Shown here piece after piece: positions 26,982 through 35,610 of a stretch of DNA of 64,000 bases. Origin of the DNA: Slackia faecicanis (GTDB lineage Bacteria > Actinomycetota > Coriobacteriia > Coriobacteriales > Eggerthellaceae); assembly GCF_003725295.1 (NCBI RefSeq), contig NZ_QICB01000001.1, forward strand, positions 124,001 through 188,000. Reading direction: 5' to 3'. The notes beneath the pieces were generated by a model, which was not told the origin of the DNA, did not search any database, and saw nothing but the letters and a program-made list of their open reading frames with translations. Each line of letters begins with the position of its first letter. Within the stretch, counting starts at the first letter, position 1. The translations under genes and the position numbers were made by a program.

Positions 26982-28067
26982 CTATTTCACAAGGCCGATT
27001 TTCATGAGCGCGCGTTCGGCGCAGCGGGCGAAGCCGCGGCGCATGAGGTAGTAGCGCGCCTTATGCAGGGAAGAGACCACGCCGTCCGCATTCGTCGTTT
27101 CGGACGTCGCGCTTTCCGTCGCAAGGGCGGCACGGATGTCGGCCAGGCAGGCTTTCGTCGGTCGACGTACGGCGAAAGCCTCGCTCGGCGCGCTGAAGTG
27201 GCCGTCGAGCGAGGCCATGAGGCGCGCATAGCATGCCCGTTGGTCGGCGGCAGGAAGCCTGCTTATGTCGAGCATCGTGAAATCAAGACACCATTCCAGC
27301 AGTTCGCCCGCGCAGAAATCGCGCATGCCGCGCTCGTTCCAGATGCGGCAGATCGCCTCGATGGCCGTCAGGTGACGGTCGAGTTTCACAAGCATCGCGC
27401 GACGGCCGTCGGTTGACTCGTGGGTCACAGACTCGTCGTTCATGCGATAGATATAGAGCTTCTCGGAGGAGAGCACGGTGCGCTTCGAGAAGGGGTAGAC
27501 GGCGAAGTAGAACACCTGGTCTTCGGCGAGCGCAAGGCCGGGTTCGAACCCGATGCCTTCGCGTTGGACGAACGAACGGGAAAGCGCCGTGCGGCAGGCG
27601 TAGGGGCGGGCATGCTCTTTGAACAGCAGGGCGGGCTCGAAGCCCTCGTAGACGGTATCCGAGGGGGAAAGCTCGCGTCGCAGGCTTGCGGGCGCGGCTT
27701 CGGGCGGATTGCACTCGATGCCGAATGTGAGCGCTTCGGGCGATTGCGTTTCGAAGATCTCGTTCACGCGGGCGCATGCGTGAACGACCAGGGTGTCGTC
27801 GGCGTCGACGAACATGACGATATCGCCCGTGGCGCGCGCGATGCCCGTATTGCGCGCGACGGAGACGCCCTGATTGGCCTGCTCGATCATGACGATGCGC
27901 TCGTCGCGGGATGCGTATTCCCGCAGAATTTCGCCGCAGCGGTCGGGCGATCCGTCGTTCACGCAGATGATTTCAAGGTCGCCGTGCGTTTGCCCGAGCA
28001 GCGAGTCGAGCGTGGCGCCCAGGTGTTTTTCGGCTTTGTAGACGGGAACGATGACGGATATCTTCAC
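26982..28067 (-). CDS. family 2 glycosyltransferase
   Basis: 361 residues. GT-A fold signature ISVIVPVYKAEKHLGATLDS, NDGSPD, the DXD-type FVDADDT and an ARNTGIARATGD segment. A long C-terminal region of about 240 residues holds the acceptor part (ALAEDQVFYFAVYPFSKR). The start is GTG, with GGGAGG four bases upstream on the minus strand. It is a paralogue of the gene at 50947. It lies about 100 bases downstream of a second glycosyltransferase gene (28173-29267), a pairing repeated at 49868-52131. Confidence 0.88.
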   Translation of the reverse strand: MKISVIVPVYKAEKHLGATLDSLLGQTHGDLEIICVNDGSPDRCGEILREYASRDERIVMIEQANQGVSVARNTGIARATGDIVMFVDADDTLVVHACARVNEIFETQSPEALTFGIECNPPEAAPASLRRELSPSDTVYEGFEPALLFKEHARPYACRTALSRSFVQREGIGFEPGLALAEDQVFYFAVYPFSKRTVLSSEKLYIYRMNDESVTHESTDGRRAMLVKLDRHLTAIEAICRIWNERGMRDFCAGELLEWCLDFTMLDISRLPAADQRACYARLMASLDGHFSAPSEAFAVRRPTKACLADIRAALATESATSETTNADGVVSSLHKARYYLMRRGFARCAERALMKIGLVK

Positions 28068-28172
28068 GGGGCCTCCCAGCGCGCGGGCGGCAAGGCGGCC
28101 TTGGGCCTTCCCGATGCCCGCTTTCGTCGTTGCTTGCAGATGCGCGCGGCGTATCTTTTATTGCGTGCGATG

Positions 28173-29267
28173 TTATTTCGAGCGTCCCGCAATCGCCTGG
28201 GCGAGCGCCTTCGGGCCGCCCAGGCGCAGCGCGAACAGGGCTTTGGCAGCGGTGCCGCTGTCGTTCGAGCGGGCACGGACGCGCAGGTATTTCTCAGGGT
28301 CGTCCATGATCGTGCGCAGGTTGAGCGTGCGCCAGCCGTTCCATTCGCTCCAATCGAGCGCGCCCGTCTTCTCGTAGGCCTTGAATTCGCGCCCCATGCG
28401 CTCGATGAATTCCATCTTGAACTCGGGCGCGAGGCGGTCGAGGTTCCAAAGGTAGGCGTTGTATTGCGATACCTGGGCCATGAAACGCAGGGAGCGTTCG
28501 TGACGCGCGTCGGCGCGGGCGTCGAGCCATCGGTTGATTTCCGCGTACTCCTCGCATACGCAGAAGACCTTGCCTTTGGAATTGACCGACGACGCCTCGT
28601 TGTCTTGGCGGTAATGGACAAGGGGGCTTTCCAGGAAAGCGGCGCGTTCGGCGCTCGCCCAGACCTTGAAGGCGAACGAAGTGTCCTGATACGAGGCGCC
28701 GGGCGTTTCGAGGAAGCGAATGTCGTTTTCGGCGAGGAAGTCGCGGCGGTACAGGCCGCTCCAGATGGAGGGCTTCTGGTAGAAGATGCGCATGTCCTCG
28801 CGCGTGTCCACGACACGGCCGCACATGTCGGGCTCGACCATACGGTGCAGCTCGTCGCGATCGCCTTCGGTCCAGTAGAACGTGAAGTTGCCCTTGACCG
28901 CCTGGGCGTCGTATTCGACGGCCGCACGGTGCAGCGAGTCGAGCGCATCGGGATAGAAGAAGTCATCCGATTCGAGCACGGCGACGTATGTGCCCCGTGC
29001 TTCGTCGAGGCCGACGTTCATCGTGGCGCCGTAGCCGGAATTGGCTTTGTCGACCACGCGGAAACGGGGATCGGCCGCGGCGTATTCGTGCGCGATCGTC
29101 GAAGACGCATCGGTCGAGCCGTCGTTGAGGCAGATCGCCTCGAAGTCGGAAAAGCTCTGTTCGCGAAGCGAATCGAGGCACTGGCGCAGGTATTTCTCCA
29201 CGTTGTAGATGGGTATGAGGACGGAAATGATCGGCCGGGTCGTTTCGGTGGCGGCGTTCGATGCCAT
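28173..29267 (-). CDS. family 2 glycosyltransferase
   Basis: 364 residues, cytoplasmic. ISVLIPIYNVEKYLRQCLDS, CLNDGSTDAS, NSGYGATMNVGLDEARG and the metal site LESDDFF are typical GT-A motifs. The C-terminal region includes FLETPGASYQDTSFAFKVW and HYRQDNEASSVNSKGKVFC. This C-terminal pattern recurs almost word for word in the protein at 49868, so the two are close paralogues. GGAGA precedes the ATG on the minus strand. Confidence 0.9.
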   Translation of the reverse strand: MASNAATETTRPIISVLIPIYNVEKYLRQCLDSLREQSFSDFEAICLNDGSTDASSTIAHEYAAADPRFRVVDKANSGYGATMNVGLDEARGTYVAVLESDDFFYPDALDSLHRAAVEYDAQAVKGNFTFYWTEGDRDELHRMVEPDMCGRVVDTREDMRIFYQKPSIWSGLYRRDFLAENDIRFLETPGASYQDTSFAFKVWASAERAAFLESPLVHYRQDNEASSVNSKGKVFCVCEEYAEINRWLDARADARHERSLRFMAQVSQYNAYLWNLDRLAPEFKMEFIERMGREFKAYEKTGALDWSEWNGWRTLNLRTIMDDPEKYLRVRARSNDSGTAAKALFALRLGGPKALAQAIAGRSK

Positions 29268-29316
29268 GCTGGGTCTCCGTTCTTCATCAGGCGCCGGGCG
29301 CGCGATGCGTGTTCGG

Positions 29317-29346
29317 AACGGACCCGCCTGCGAAGGGCGGGTCCGT
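29317..29346 (-). terminator. hairpin after the export ATPase gene
   Basis: ACGGACCCGCC pairs with GGCGGGTCCGT; only a weak T run (TTCC) follows on the minus strand. Confidence 0.5.
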
Positions 29347-29355
29347 CGTCGGGCG

Positions 29356-31188
29356 TTATTCTTCGTCGATCGCCGACGCCGCTTTCGCGAGCATCGTTTT
29401 ATCGAGGGGGCTGAACTGGGTGCGGCTTCCCACGAATGTGATCAGATCGATGCGGCCGCGGCGGCTTTCGAACAGGTCGATCGCATGGGCGACGCTGTCG
29501 AGGTCTTGCGGGTCGTCGAGCACGACGAGCGCGCCGGTGCGGGCCGCATAGGGGCCGATCGTGTACGAGTAGGCGGGCTGCCACGAAGGCGCGGCGATGA
29601 ACGAGCGGGTGAGGCCTTCGGCTCCGCGCTCGCCTTCGATCCATGCGCGGATGACTTCGTTGGCGCGGTAGGCGTCATCTTCGCAGAATCGCACCGTTTC
29701 GATGCCGCGCTCGCGCATGGGGGCGAGTTGTTCGTCAGGGCAGCCTTCCTCGCTATCGAGCACGAGCAGCCTGTCGTTGCCGTATGCGGCGATGCGCTCG
29801 AGCAGCCCTTCGCTGAGCGGCTTGCCGGGAGACTTGATCAGCAGCGGGCAGCGGCGCTCGCTTGCATAAGGCGACAGCGAGATCATATCTCCCATGCATC
29901 CGATATGGGTGAGGATCGCAGGCCCCTGCCAAAGGCCGCGCTGCAAGGCGTAATCGAACACCGCGAACGACAGTCCTTCGTAGGTGTCGGCCGAAAGCGC
30001 CTGTACGTCGCAGCGGACTTCGGTCGCGGCCTGCAGGGCGTCGGCGAATTTCCCGGCGTCGCAATAAGGCGTCTTTCCCACCAGGATGATGCGCTGCGCC
30101 TTGAGACGCTTGATTTCCTGCGACGTGGCGTCGGGGATGCCGTCGGATTTCGTGAGCAGCACAGGTGCGTCGAGCGCGCTGGCGAGCCCCGCGCCCAAAA
30201 AGCCGTCCATCTCGTATTCGCCGAACGCTACCACTACGGTGTCGGCGGGCTCTTCGCGGCTGCTGCTCAGGCGCGCCGCCATGGCATAGGGGCTGTCGGC
30301 CTCGAGCGGCTTGATCAGCGACTCGTCGGGCTGCACGGGGGAGGTGAGCGTGGAGAACACGCGCTCTTCCGCCTTCTTGCTGCCCGTGTGGCCGCCGAGC
30401 ACGCGATAGGTCTGGCACACGTCGTGGGCGGTGCCCAGCATGCGCATGTGGCCCTTCTCGATCCAGACGGCTTTGTTGCACAGACGCTCGATCTGGTCGT
30501 TGTTGTGCGACACGATCAGCACGGTGACGTTATGCTCTTTGATCAGCGATTGGATGCGTTCCTCGCATTTCTTCTGGAACATGAAGTCGCCGACGGAAAG
30601 CACCTCGTCGACGATCAGGATGTCGGGCACGATCACCGTGGCGATGGCGAAGGCGATGCGCGCCACCATGCCCGAAGAATAGTTCTTCAGCGGCATGTCC
30701 AAGAACGGCTTGATCTCGGCGAATTCGACGATGTCGTCGAAGTTGTCCTGGATGAACTTCTTCGAATAGCCCAGCAGCGCGCCGTTGAGATAGATGTTCT
30801 CGCGGGCGGTGAGCTCCATGTCGAAGCCCGCGCCCAGCTCGATGAGCGGCGCGATGTTGCCGTGGATCGCGCACGTGCCCTTCGTGGGCTCGAGCACGCC
30901 GGCGATGATCTTGAGCAGGGTCGATTTACCCGAGCCGTTCGTGCCCAGGATGCCGAAGACGTCGCCCTTCTTGATGTCGAGGGTGATGCCGTCGAGCGCG
31001 CGGAACTCCTTGAAGCGCAGCTCTTTGCGCGCGAGCGCGATGGCGTATTCTTTCAGGCTGTTGAGCTGCTCGTTGGCCATGTTGAAGATCATGGACACGT
31101 TCTTGACCGAGATGGCGGTCTCGCGTTCCGGCTCATCGGGAAGCGTGGAGAAGCCGGAAAGCGGTGTGGTGTTGACAACTTCGGGCAT
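29356..31188 (-). CDS. polysaccharide-export ABC ATPase fused to three CWB2-like repeats
   Basis: 610 residues. Residues about 25-262 are a Wzt/TagH-type ATPase: Walker A GTNGSGKST (82-90), the atypical signature YSSGMVARI (170-178), Walker B ILIVDEVLSVGD (190-201) and SHNNDQ. Residues about 298-595 hold three tandem segments that look like the cell-wall-binding repeat 2 family (PF04122): ADTVVVAFGEYEMDGFLGAG with APVLLTK; GPAILTHIGCMGDMISLSPY with CPLLIKSP; and a more divergent third. CWB2 domains normally sit outside the cell in sets of three. In Wzt proteins the C-terminal domain recognises the glycan to be exported, so this domain may do that job. The start has AGGAG upstream, and the gene follows its permease by eight bases. 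Confidence 0.85.
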   Translation of the reverse strand: MPEVVNTTPLSGFSTLPDEPERETAISVKNVSMIFNMANEQLNSLKEYAIALARKELRFKEFRALDGITLDIKKGDVFGILGTNGSGKSTLLKIIAGVLEPTKGTCAIHGNIAPLIELGAGFDMELTARENIYLNGALLGYSKKFIQDNFDDIVEFAEIKPFLDMPLKNYSSGMVARIAFAIATVIVPDILIVDEVLSVGDFMFQKKCEERIQSLIKEHNVTVLIVSHNNDQIERLCNKAVWIEKGHMRMLGTAHDVCQTYRVLGGHTGSKKAEERVFSTLTSPVQPDESLIKPLEADSPYAMAARLSSSREEPADTVVVAFGEYEMDGFLGAGLASALDAPVLLTKSDGIPDATSQEIKRLKAQRIILVGKTPYCDAGKFADALQAATEVRCDVQALSADTYEGLSFAVFDYALQRGLWQGPAILTHIGCMGDMISLSPYASERRCPLLIKSPGKPLSEGLLERIAAYGNDRLLVLDSEEGCPDEQLAPMRERGIETVRFCEDDAYRANEVIRAWIEGERGAEGLTRSFIAAPSWQPAYSYTIGPYAARTGALVVLDDPQDLDSVAHAIDLFESRRGRIDLITFVGSRTQFSPLDKTMLAKAASAIDEE

Positions 31189-31196
31189 GGCTTCTC

Positions 31197-31979
31197 CTAA
31201 ACGTAGAGGATGAACTTCTTCTCGCTCTTCTTGAAGATGAGCAGACCGACGGCGAAGGTGACCACGGCCATGCCGAGGCAGATCAAGTTCTCTTGAAGGC
31301 CGGGAACGGTGCCGTCGAGCAGAAGCTGGCGGAAGTACGAGACGTAGTGGTACATGGGGTTGAGCTCCATGACGGGCATCATCCAGTCGGGAAGCACCAT
31401 GACGGGATAGAACAGCGGCGTGGCATAGGTCCAGGCGGTGATCACGACGCTCCAGAGATGGCACACGTCGCGGAAGAACACGGCCAGCGCCGAAAGGGCC
31501 AGGCCGAGGCCCGCGGAAAACAGCACGACGAACAGCAGCAGCACCGGAAGCATGAGCAGGCTCAGGCTGGGCGCCACCCTGAAATACACCATGACGATCG
31601 CCACCGCGATCAGCGAGATACAGAAGTTGACCAGCTGGAAGAGCACTTTTTCGATTGGGAAGATCAGCTTCTCGATGCGCACTTTCTTGATGAGCGACGA
31701 CGAATCGAGAATCGACCACATGGCGCCGGTGGTCGATTCCGACATCAGGGCGAACAAGGTGTTGCCCAAGATGATGTAGAGGGGATAGTTGGGAATGTCG
31801 AAACGGAAGAACGTGCTGAACACGGCGCTCAGGACGATCATCATGAGCAGGGGATTGAGCACCGACCAGACCACGCCCAGGGCGCTTCGGCGGTATTTGA
31901 GTTTGAAGTCTTTCGAGACAAGCGATGAAATGGTGAACCAGTTGCGCTTCAAGGTTGCCTTGTTTATCGCGTTGGACAT
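31197..31979 (-). CDS. ABC-2 type polysaccharide/teichoic acid export permease
   Basis: 260 residues, about six spans, of the Wzm/TagG family: DFKLKYRRSALGVVWSVLNP at the N-terminus, SSLIKKVRIEKLIFP in the first cytoplasmic loop, and the NPMYHYVSYFRQ periplasmic-type loop near the C-terminus. It exports a lipid-linked glycan or polyol-phosphate polymer with the ATPase encoded next to it. Its start is weakly marked (CAGGTACGCC). It is divergent from the LicCA-like gene. Confidence 0.9.
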   Translation of the reverse strand: MSNAINKATLKRNWFTISSLVSKDFKLKYRRSALGVVWSVLNPLLMMIVLSAVFSTFFRFDIPNYPLYIILGNTLFALMSESTTGAMWSILDSSSLIKKVRIEKLIFPIEKVLFQLVNFCISLIAVAIVMVYFRVAPSLSLLMLPVLLLFVVLFSAGLGLALSALAVFFRDVCHLWSVVITAWTYATPLFYPVMVLPDWMMPVMELNPMYHYVSYFRQLLLDGTVPGLQENLICLGMAVVTFAVGLLIFKKSEKKFILYV

Positions 31980-32172
31980 GGCGTACCTGTGACTTTCTTA
32001 TAGTTCGTCGGAATACAAACGAACCGAAATTATACCCCACGCGTCGCAGGCTCTGCATTCTTCACCGAAAGAGCTTCGAGAGTCCGGACGGGCGGACGGG
32101 CCGTGCGAAGGCCCCCCTTTTTTCGTCTCGAAAGCGATTTGTGTGCAAAATTCTTGTCATATTTACGTATGT

Positions 32173-32195
32173 TCAAAATGCTGTTACCATTTTGA
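32173..32195. promoter_or_regulatory. inverted repeat upstream of the first licCA-like gene
   Basis: TCAAAATG (32173-32180), CTGTTAC, CATTTTGA (32188-32195): a perfect 8-bp inverted repeat in an AT-rich divergent promoter region. TTGTCA at 32154-32159 is a possible -35. It is a candidate operator, perhaps for the winged helix fused to the enzyme encoded downstream. Confidence 0.5.
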
Positions 32196-32263
32196 GAAAT
32201 GGAACACACCGTGCCGGCCGCCGTTACGCTGCAGCCGGCATACTTATATAAAGGAGGACATGC

Positions 32264-34048
32264 GTGCTGACGGAAAACGAATTCAAGGTGCTTCGAGCCA
32301 TCGTTTCCTCGCCTTGCGGCAACCAGCGTTCGCTTGCCGAAGCGGCGGGCGTTTCTCTGGGAAGCGCCAACAGGGCTTTGAAGGGCCTCTCCGAACGCGG
32401 CATGATCGAAGGCTACGAGGTTACGGAAGCGGGCCGTGCATGTCTCGAAGAGTACAAGGTCGAAAACGCGGTGATCATGGCCGCGGGCCTTTCGTCGCGC
32501 TTCGCGCCCATTTCCTACGAAAAGCCCAAGGGTTTGCTGGTGGTGCGCGGCGAAGTGCTGATCGAGCGCCAGATCCGCCAGCTGCAGGAGGCGGGCATCG
32601 CCGATATCACCGTGGTGGTGGGCTATAAGAAGGCGCACTTCTTCTATCTCGAGCGCGAATTCGGCGTCAAGATCGCGGTGAACGAGGAATACGCCTCCCG
32701 CAACAACAATTCCTCGCTGATGGTCGTGCGCGAGCAGCTGGGCAATACCTACATCTGCTCGTCCGACGACTACTTCACGGAGAACCCCTTCGAGCAGTAC
32801 GTGTACAAGGCCTTCTACGCCGCCACTTACGTAGAGGGCGAGACGAAGGAATGGTGCATCAGGCAGGGAACGGGCGGCCGCATCGAATCGGTCACGGTGG
32901 GCGGACGCGACTCGCTCGTCATGCTGGGCCATGTGTATTTCGACCGCGCCTTCTCGCGCGGCTTCGTCGATATCCTGGAGCGCGAATACGACCTTCCCGC
33001 CACGGCCGACAAGCTGTGGGAGGAGATCTATGCCGACCACATCAAAGAGCTCGACATGACGGCGCGCCCCTATGCCGAGGGCATCGTCCACGAGTTCGAT
33101 TCGCTCGACGAGCTGCGCGATTTCGATCCGTACTTCCTGCGCAACGTGGATTCCGAGGTGTTCGACAACATCGTCGCGGTTTTGCAGTGCGACGTCGACG
33201 ACATTCACGACGTCTATCCTTTGAAGCAGGGCCTGACCAACCTGTCATGCCATTTCGCCGTGGGCGACGCCGAATACGTTTATCGCCACCCGGGCGCCGG
33301 CACCGAGCTCATCATCGACCGCGAGGCGGAGCTCGTGGCGCAGTCGTTGGCTAAAGAGCTCGGTTTGGACGACACGTACATCTTCGAGGACCCGGAGCAG
33401 GGCTGGAAGATATCGCGCTTCATTCCCGGCTCGCGCCAACTCGACCCGAACAACGCCGAGCAGGTCAAACGTGCGATGGAGATGGCCCGCGTGCTGCACG
33501 AGTCGCCCATGGGGACGCGCCGCACTTTCGATTTCTACGACGAATCGAAGAAGTATGCCGCGCTCTACGAAGAGGCCAAGGGCCGCATCGATATCGCGGG
33601 CTTTCAGGAGATGGCGGCGAAAGCCGATCGTCTGAAGAGCTATCTCGACTCCGACGGAGCCAGACATTGCCTCACGCATAATGATTTTTTCTCACTGAAC
33701 TTCCTGATTGACGAGAATGACAAGATGTATCTGATCGACTGGGAATATTCGGGCATGTCCGATTACGCGAGCGACTTCGGAACGTTCGTGGTGTGCGGCG
33801 AGCTCGACTTCGACCAGGCCCGAGAGGCGCTGACGTTCTACTTCGGCCGTACGCCTTCGTTCGAAGAGATGCGCCACAACTTCGGGTACGTGGCCATGGC
33901 GGGCTGGTGCTGGTACGTCTGGTCGCTGTTCAAGGAGGCTCAAGGCGAGCACGTGGGCGAATGGCTCTACATTTACTATCGCTACGCCGTGAACTACTTG
34001 GACAGGGTCATCTCCTGGTATGAAAACGGAGCGGAGCAGGACGCCTAG
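32264..34048 (+). CDS. winged helix - phosphocholine cytidylyltransferase - choline kinase fusion
   Basis: 594 residues. Residues 1-65 form a winged-helix domain (NQRSLAEAAGVSLGSANRAL). Residues about 68-300 are a LicC-like nucleotidyltransferase (VIMAAGLSSRFAPIS, then YEKPKGLLVVRGEVLIERQI). Residues about 305-594 are a LicA/choline kinase-type phosphotransferase (THNDFFSLNFLI and LIDWEYSG, the Brenner motif and metal-binding Asp). It would phosphorylate choline and activate it as CDP-choline for LicD. The start is GTG behind a perfect AAGGAGG (32251-32257). The permease gene follows. Ethanolamine or another amino alcohol is possible. Confidence 0.88.
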   Translation: MLTENEFKVLRAIVSSPCGNQRSLAEAAGVSLGSANRALKGLSERGMIEGYEVTEAGRACLEEYKVENAVIMAAGLSSRFAPISYEKPKGLLVVRGEVLIERQIRQLQEAGIADITVVVGYKKAHFFYLEREFGVKIAVNEEYASRNNNSSLMVVREQLGNTYICSSDDYFTENPFEQYVYKAFYAATYVEGETKEWCIRQGTGGRIESVTVGGRDSLVMLGHVYFDRAFSRGFVDILEREYDLPATADKLWEEIYADHIKELDMTARPYAEGIVHEFDSLDELRDFDPYFLRNVDSEVFDNIVAVLQCDVDDIHDVYPLKQGLTNLSCHFAVGDAEYVYRHPGAGTELIIDREAELVAQSLAKELGLDDTYIFEDPEQGWKISRFIPGSRQLDPNNAEQVKRAMEMARVLHESPMGTRRTFDFYDESKKYAALYEEAKGRIDIAGFQEMAAKADRLKSYLDSDGARHCLTHNDFFSLNFLIDENDKMYLIDWEYSGMSDYASDFGTFVVCGELDFDQAREALTFYFGRTPSFEEMRHNFGYVAMAGWCWYVWSLFKEAQGEHVGEWLYIYYRYAVNYLDRVISWYENGAEQDA

Positions 34049-34086
34049 CGTTTTTTTGAAAGCCGGTCCGGAAGGGCGCGGCGTGA

Positions 34087-35229
34087 ATGACGGTTCGAGA
34101 AGAGGAAAGCGGGTCGATCGTGGAACAGCGCGTCGCCGAACTGCGCGAGCAGCGCAGGAGGAAGTATTTCGTGAGGGGCCTGGCTTTCGCCGTGGCTTCG
34201 GGCGTCTGCTACGGCCTGTATACGGGCTTTCTGACGCTCGCCCAGACCCAGGGCGTCTGGGGGTCGTGGTTCGCGGGCCTCGAGTGGGGCGAAGGACAGG
34301 CGGCGCTGAGCGCCTTCGTGGTGACGTTCGCCCTGGCGGCTTTGGCCGCAGGCCTCAACGACCTTATCAGCGGCGTATGGTCGGTTGCGGTATGCGCGAA
34401 GAACCGCCAGGTCGGCGACTTGTGGAAAACGGTCAAGACGAAGCCGGGCCGCATCATGATGTTGTGCGCGGCGATCGGCGGCCCGTTCGCGACCATCGCC
34501 TACGTCGTCGCGCTCAATTCGGCGGCTGCTGCGGGAAATCCCGGCGTCATCGTTCCCATCGCGGCGCTCAACTGCGCCATCGGCGCGGTTTTGGGCCGCA
34601 TCTTCTTCAAGCAGAGCCTCGGCGTCCACAAGGTCGTCGGCATCGCCGTGTGCCTGCTCGCCGCCGCGCTCATCGGCGGAGCGAGCTTCGCGGCAATGGG
34701 CCCGGGCGCGTTCATGGGTTGCCTGTTCGCCTTTCTGGCCGCGTTCGGCTGGGGCTTCGAAGGCTGCGTCGCTGGCTTCGGAACCATTCTGATCGACTAC
34801 CGCATCGGCATCGCCATCCGCCAGGTCACGGCGGGCCTGCTGGAGCTGTTCGTGGTGTTTCCGCTGCTCATGGCGATCGGCGGCGGCTTCGATGCGCTGT
34901 TCGCCGTCTTCGGCGCGGCCGTCACGAGCCCCGCGATGCCCTTCTTCCTTATTTCGGGCCTGTTCGCCATGCCTGCGTTTTCCTTCTGGTACAAGGGCAA
35001 CTCGATGTGCGGAACGGCGCTCGGCATGGCATGCAACGGCATGTATGCGTTCTGGGGCCCGTTTTTCATCTGGGTCCTCATGGGCCTGTGCAACATCGGC
35101 GGCATGGCCGCCGACTATCCGCCGCTGTCGGCCGTGCAGTGGATCGGAGCGCTGATCATGGTGGCGGGCATCTTCTGCATCGCGGTGAACCCCGCCGAAC
35201 TGCTTCGTTCGAACAAGAAGAAAGGCTAG
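34087..35229 (+). CDS. DMT-superfamily permease, LicB-like candidate choline importer
   Basis: 380 residues, about ten spans in two EamA-like halves: ASGVCYGLYTGFLTLAQTQG, then a long extra loop (about 80-120), IAYVVALNSAAAAGNPGVIV and a second repeat ending in FCIAVNPAEL. It follows the LicC-LicA fusion gene by 38 bases, as licB accompanies licA and licC elsewhere, so it may import choline. The drug/metabolite superfamily has many substrates, so the assignment is by context. The ATG at 34087 has a weak ribosome site; GTG at 34120 is an alternative. Confidence 0.65.
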   Translation: MTVREEESGSIVEQRVAELREQRRRKYFVRGLAFAVASGVCYGLYTGFLTLAQTQGVWGSWFAGLEWGEGQAALSAFVVTFALAALAAGLNDLISGVWSVAVCAKNRQVGDLWKTVKTKPGRIMMLCAAIGGPFATIAYVVALNSAAAAGNPGVIVPIAALNCAIGAVLGRIFFKQSLGVHKVVGIAVCLLAAALIGGASFAAMGPGAFMGCLFAFLAAFGWGFEGCVAGFGTILIDYRIGIAIRQVTAGLLELFVVFPLLMAIGGGFDALFAVFGAAVTSPAMPFFLISGLFAMPAFSFWYKGNSMCGTALGMACNGMYAFWGPFFIWVLMGLCNIGGMAADYPPLSAVQWIGALIMVAGIFCIAVNPAELLRSNKKKG

Positions 35230-35233
35230 GCAC

Positions 35234-35509
35234 ATGGGCAACGGTCTGATTCCTCTGCATTATGCGATCATCGAGCATTTCGTCGGCGGCGAAGAGGATT
35301 GCGCCGCGGGCGTCGTGGCCGCCTTGGACCCCGATTACGGCGGCTATAAGATGCTGACGCATCGCGATGTCGAAGAGGCGCTGGCCACGGCGAAGGAAAA
35401 CGGCATCCTCGACGAGACGCGCTGCGATTTGGATGCGCGCGGCGATCTGGTCATATACTATCGGATCAACGATTTCGGCAAGGACATGGCGCGTCGCTAT
35501 CTGGGCTAG
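35234..35509 (+). CDS. hypothetical small protein
   Basis: 91 residues, no signal peptide or membrane span. LIPLHYAIIEHFVGGEEDCAAG is helical, the middle (THRDVEEALATAKENGILDE) resembles the helices of a winged-helix domain, and LVIYYRINDFGKDMARRYLG could be a beta wing and final helix. I do not recognise the family. It begins four bases after the permease stop, so it is probably in the same operon. Confidence 0.65.
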   Translation: MGNGLIPLHYAIIEHFVGGEEDCAAGVVAALDPDYGGYKMLTHRDVEEALATAKENGILDETRCDLDARGDLVIYYRINDFGKDMARRYLG

Positions 35510-35562
35510 CCCGCCGCCCGGCGGCAACGCCCGCGCGCGATATCCGCGGCTTTCGCATGGGA

Positions 35563-35568
35563 TACAAT
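35563..35568 (+). promoter_or_regulatory. -10 box for the amidase gene
   Basis: TACAAT in GGGATACAATGG, about 43 bases before the ATG. The -35 is not clear. Confidence 0.35.
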
Positions 35569-35610
35569 GGCGGCAGGAAATGTCGGTTTGCGTTGTTCGG
35601 GAGGCCCGTC

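Noticed and set aside
31960-32260. A small gene in the divergent gap before the first licCA-like gene
   Set aside because: Short frames there have no ribosome site or recognisable protein. The region looks regulatory.
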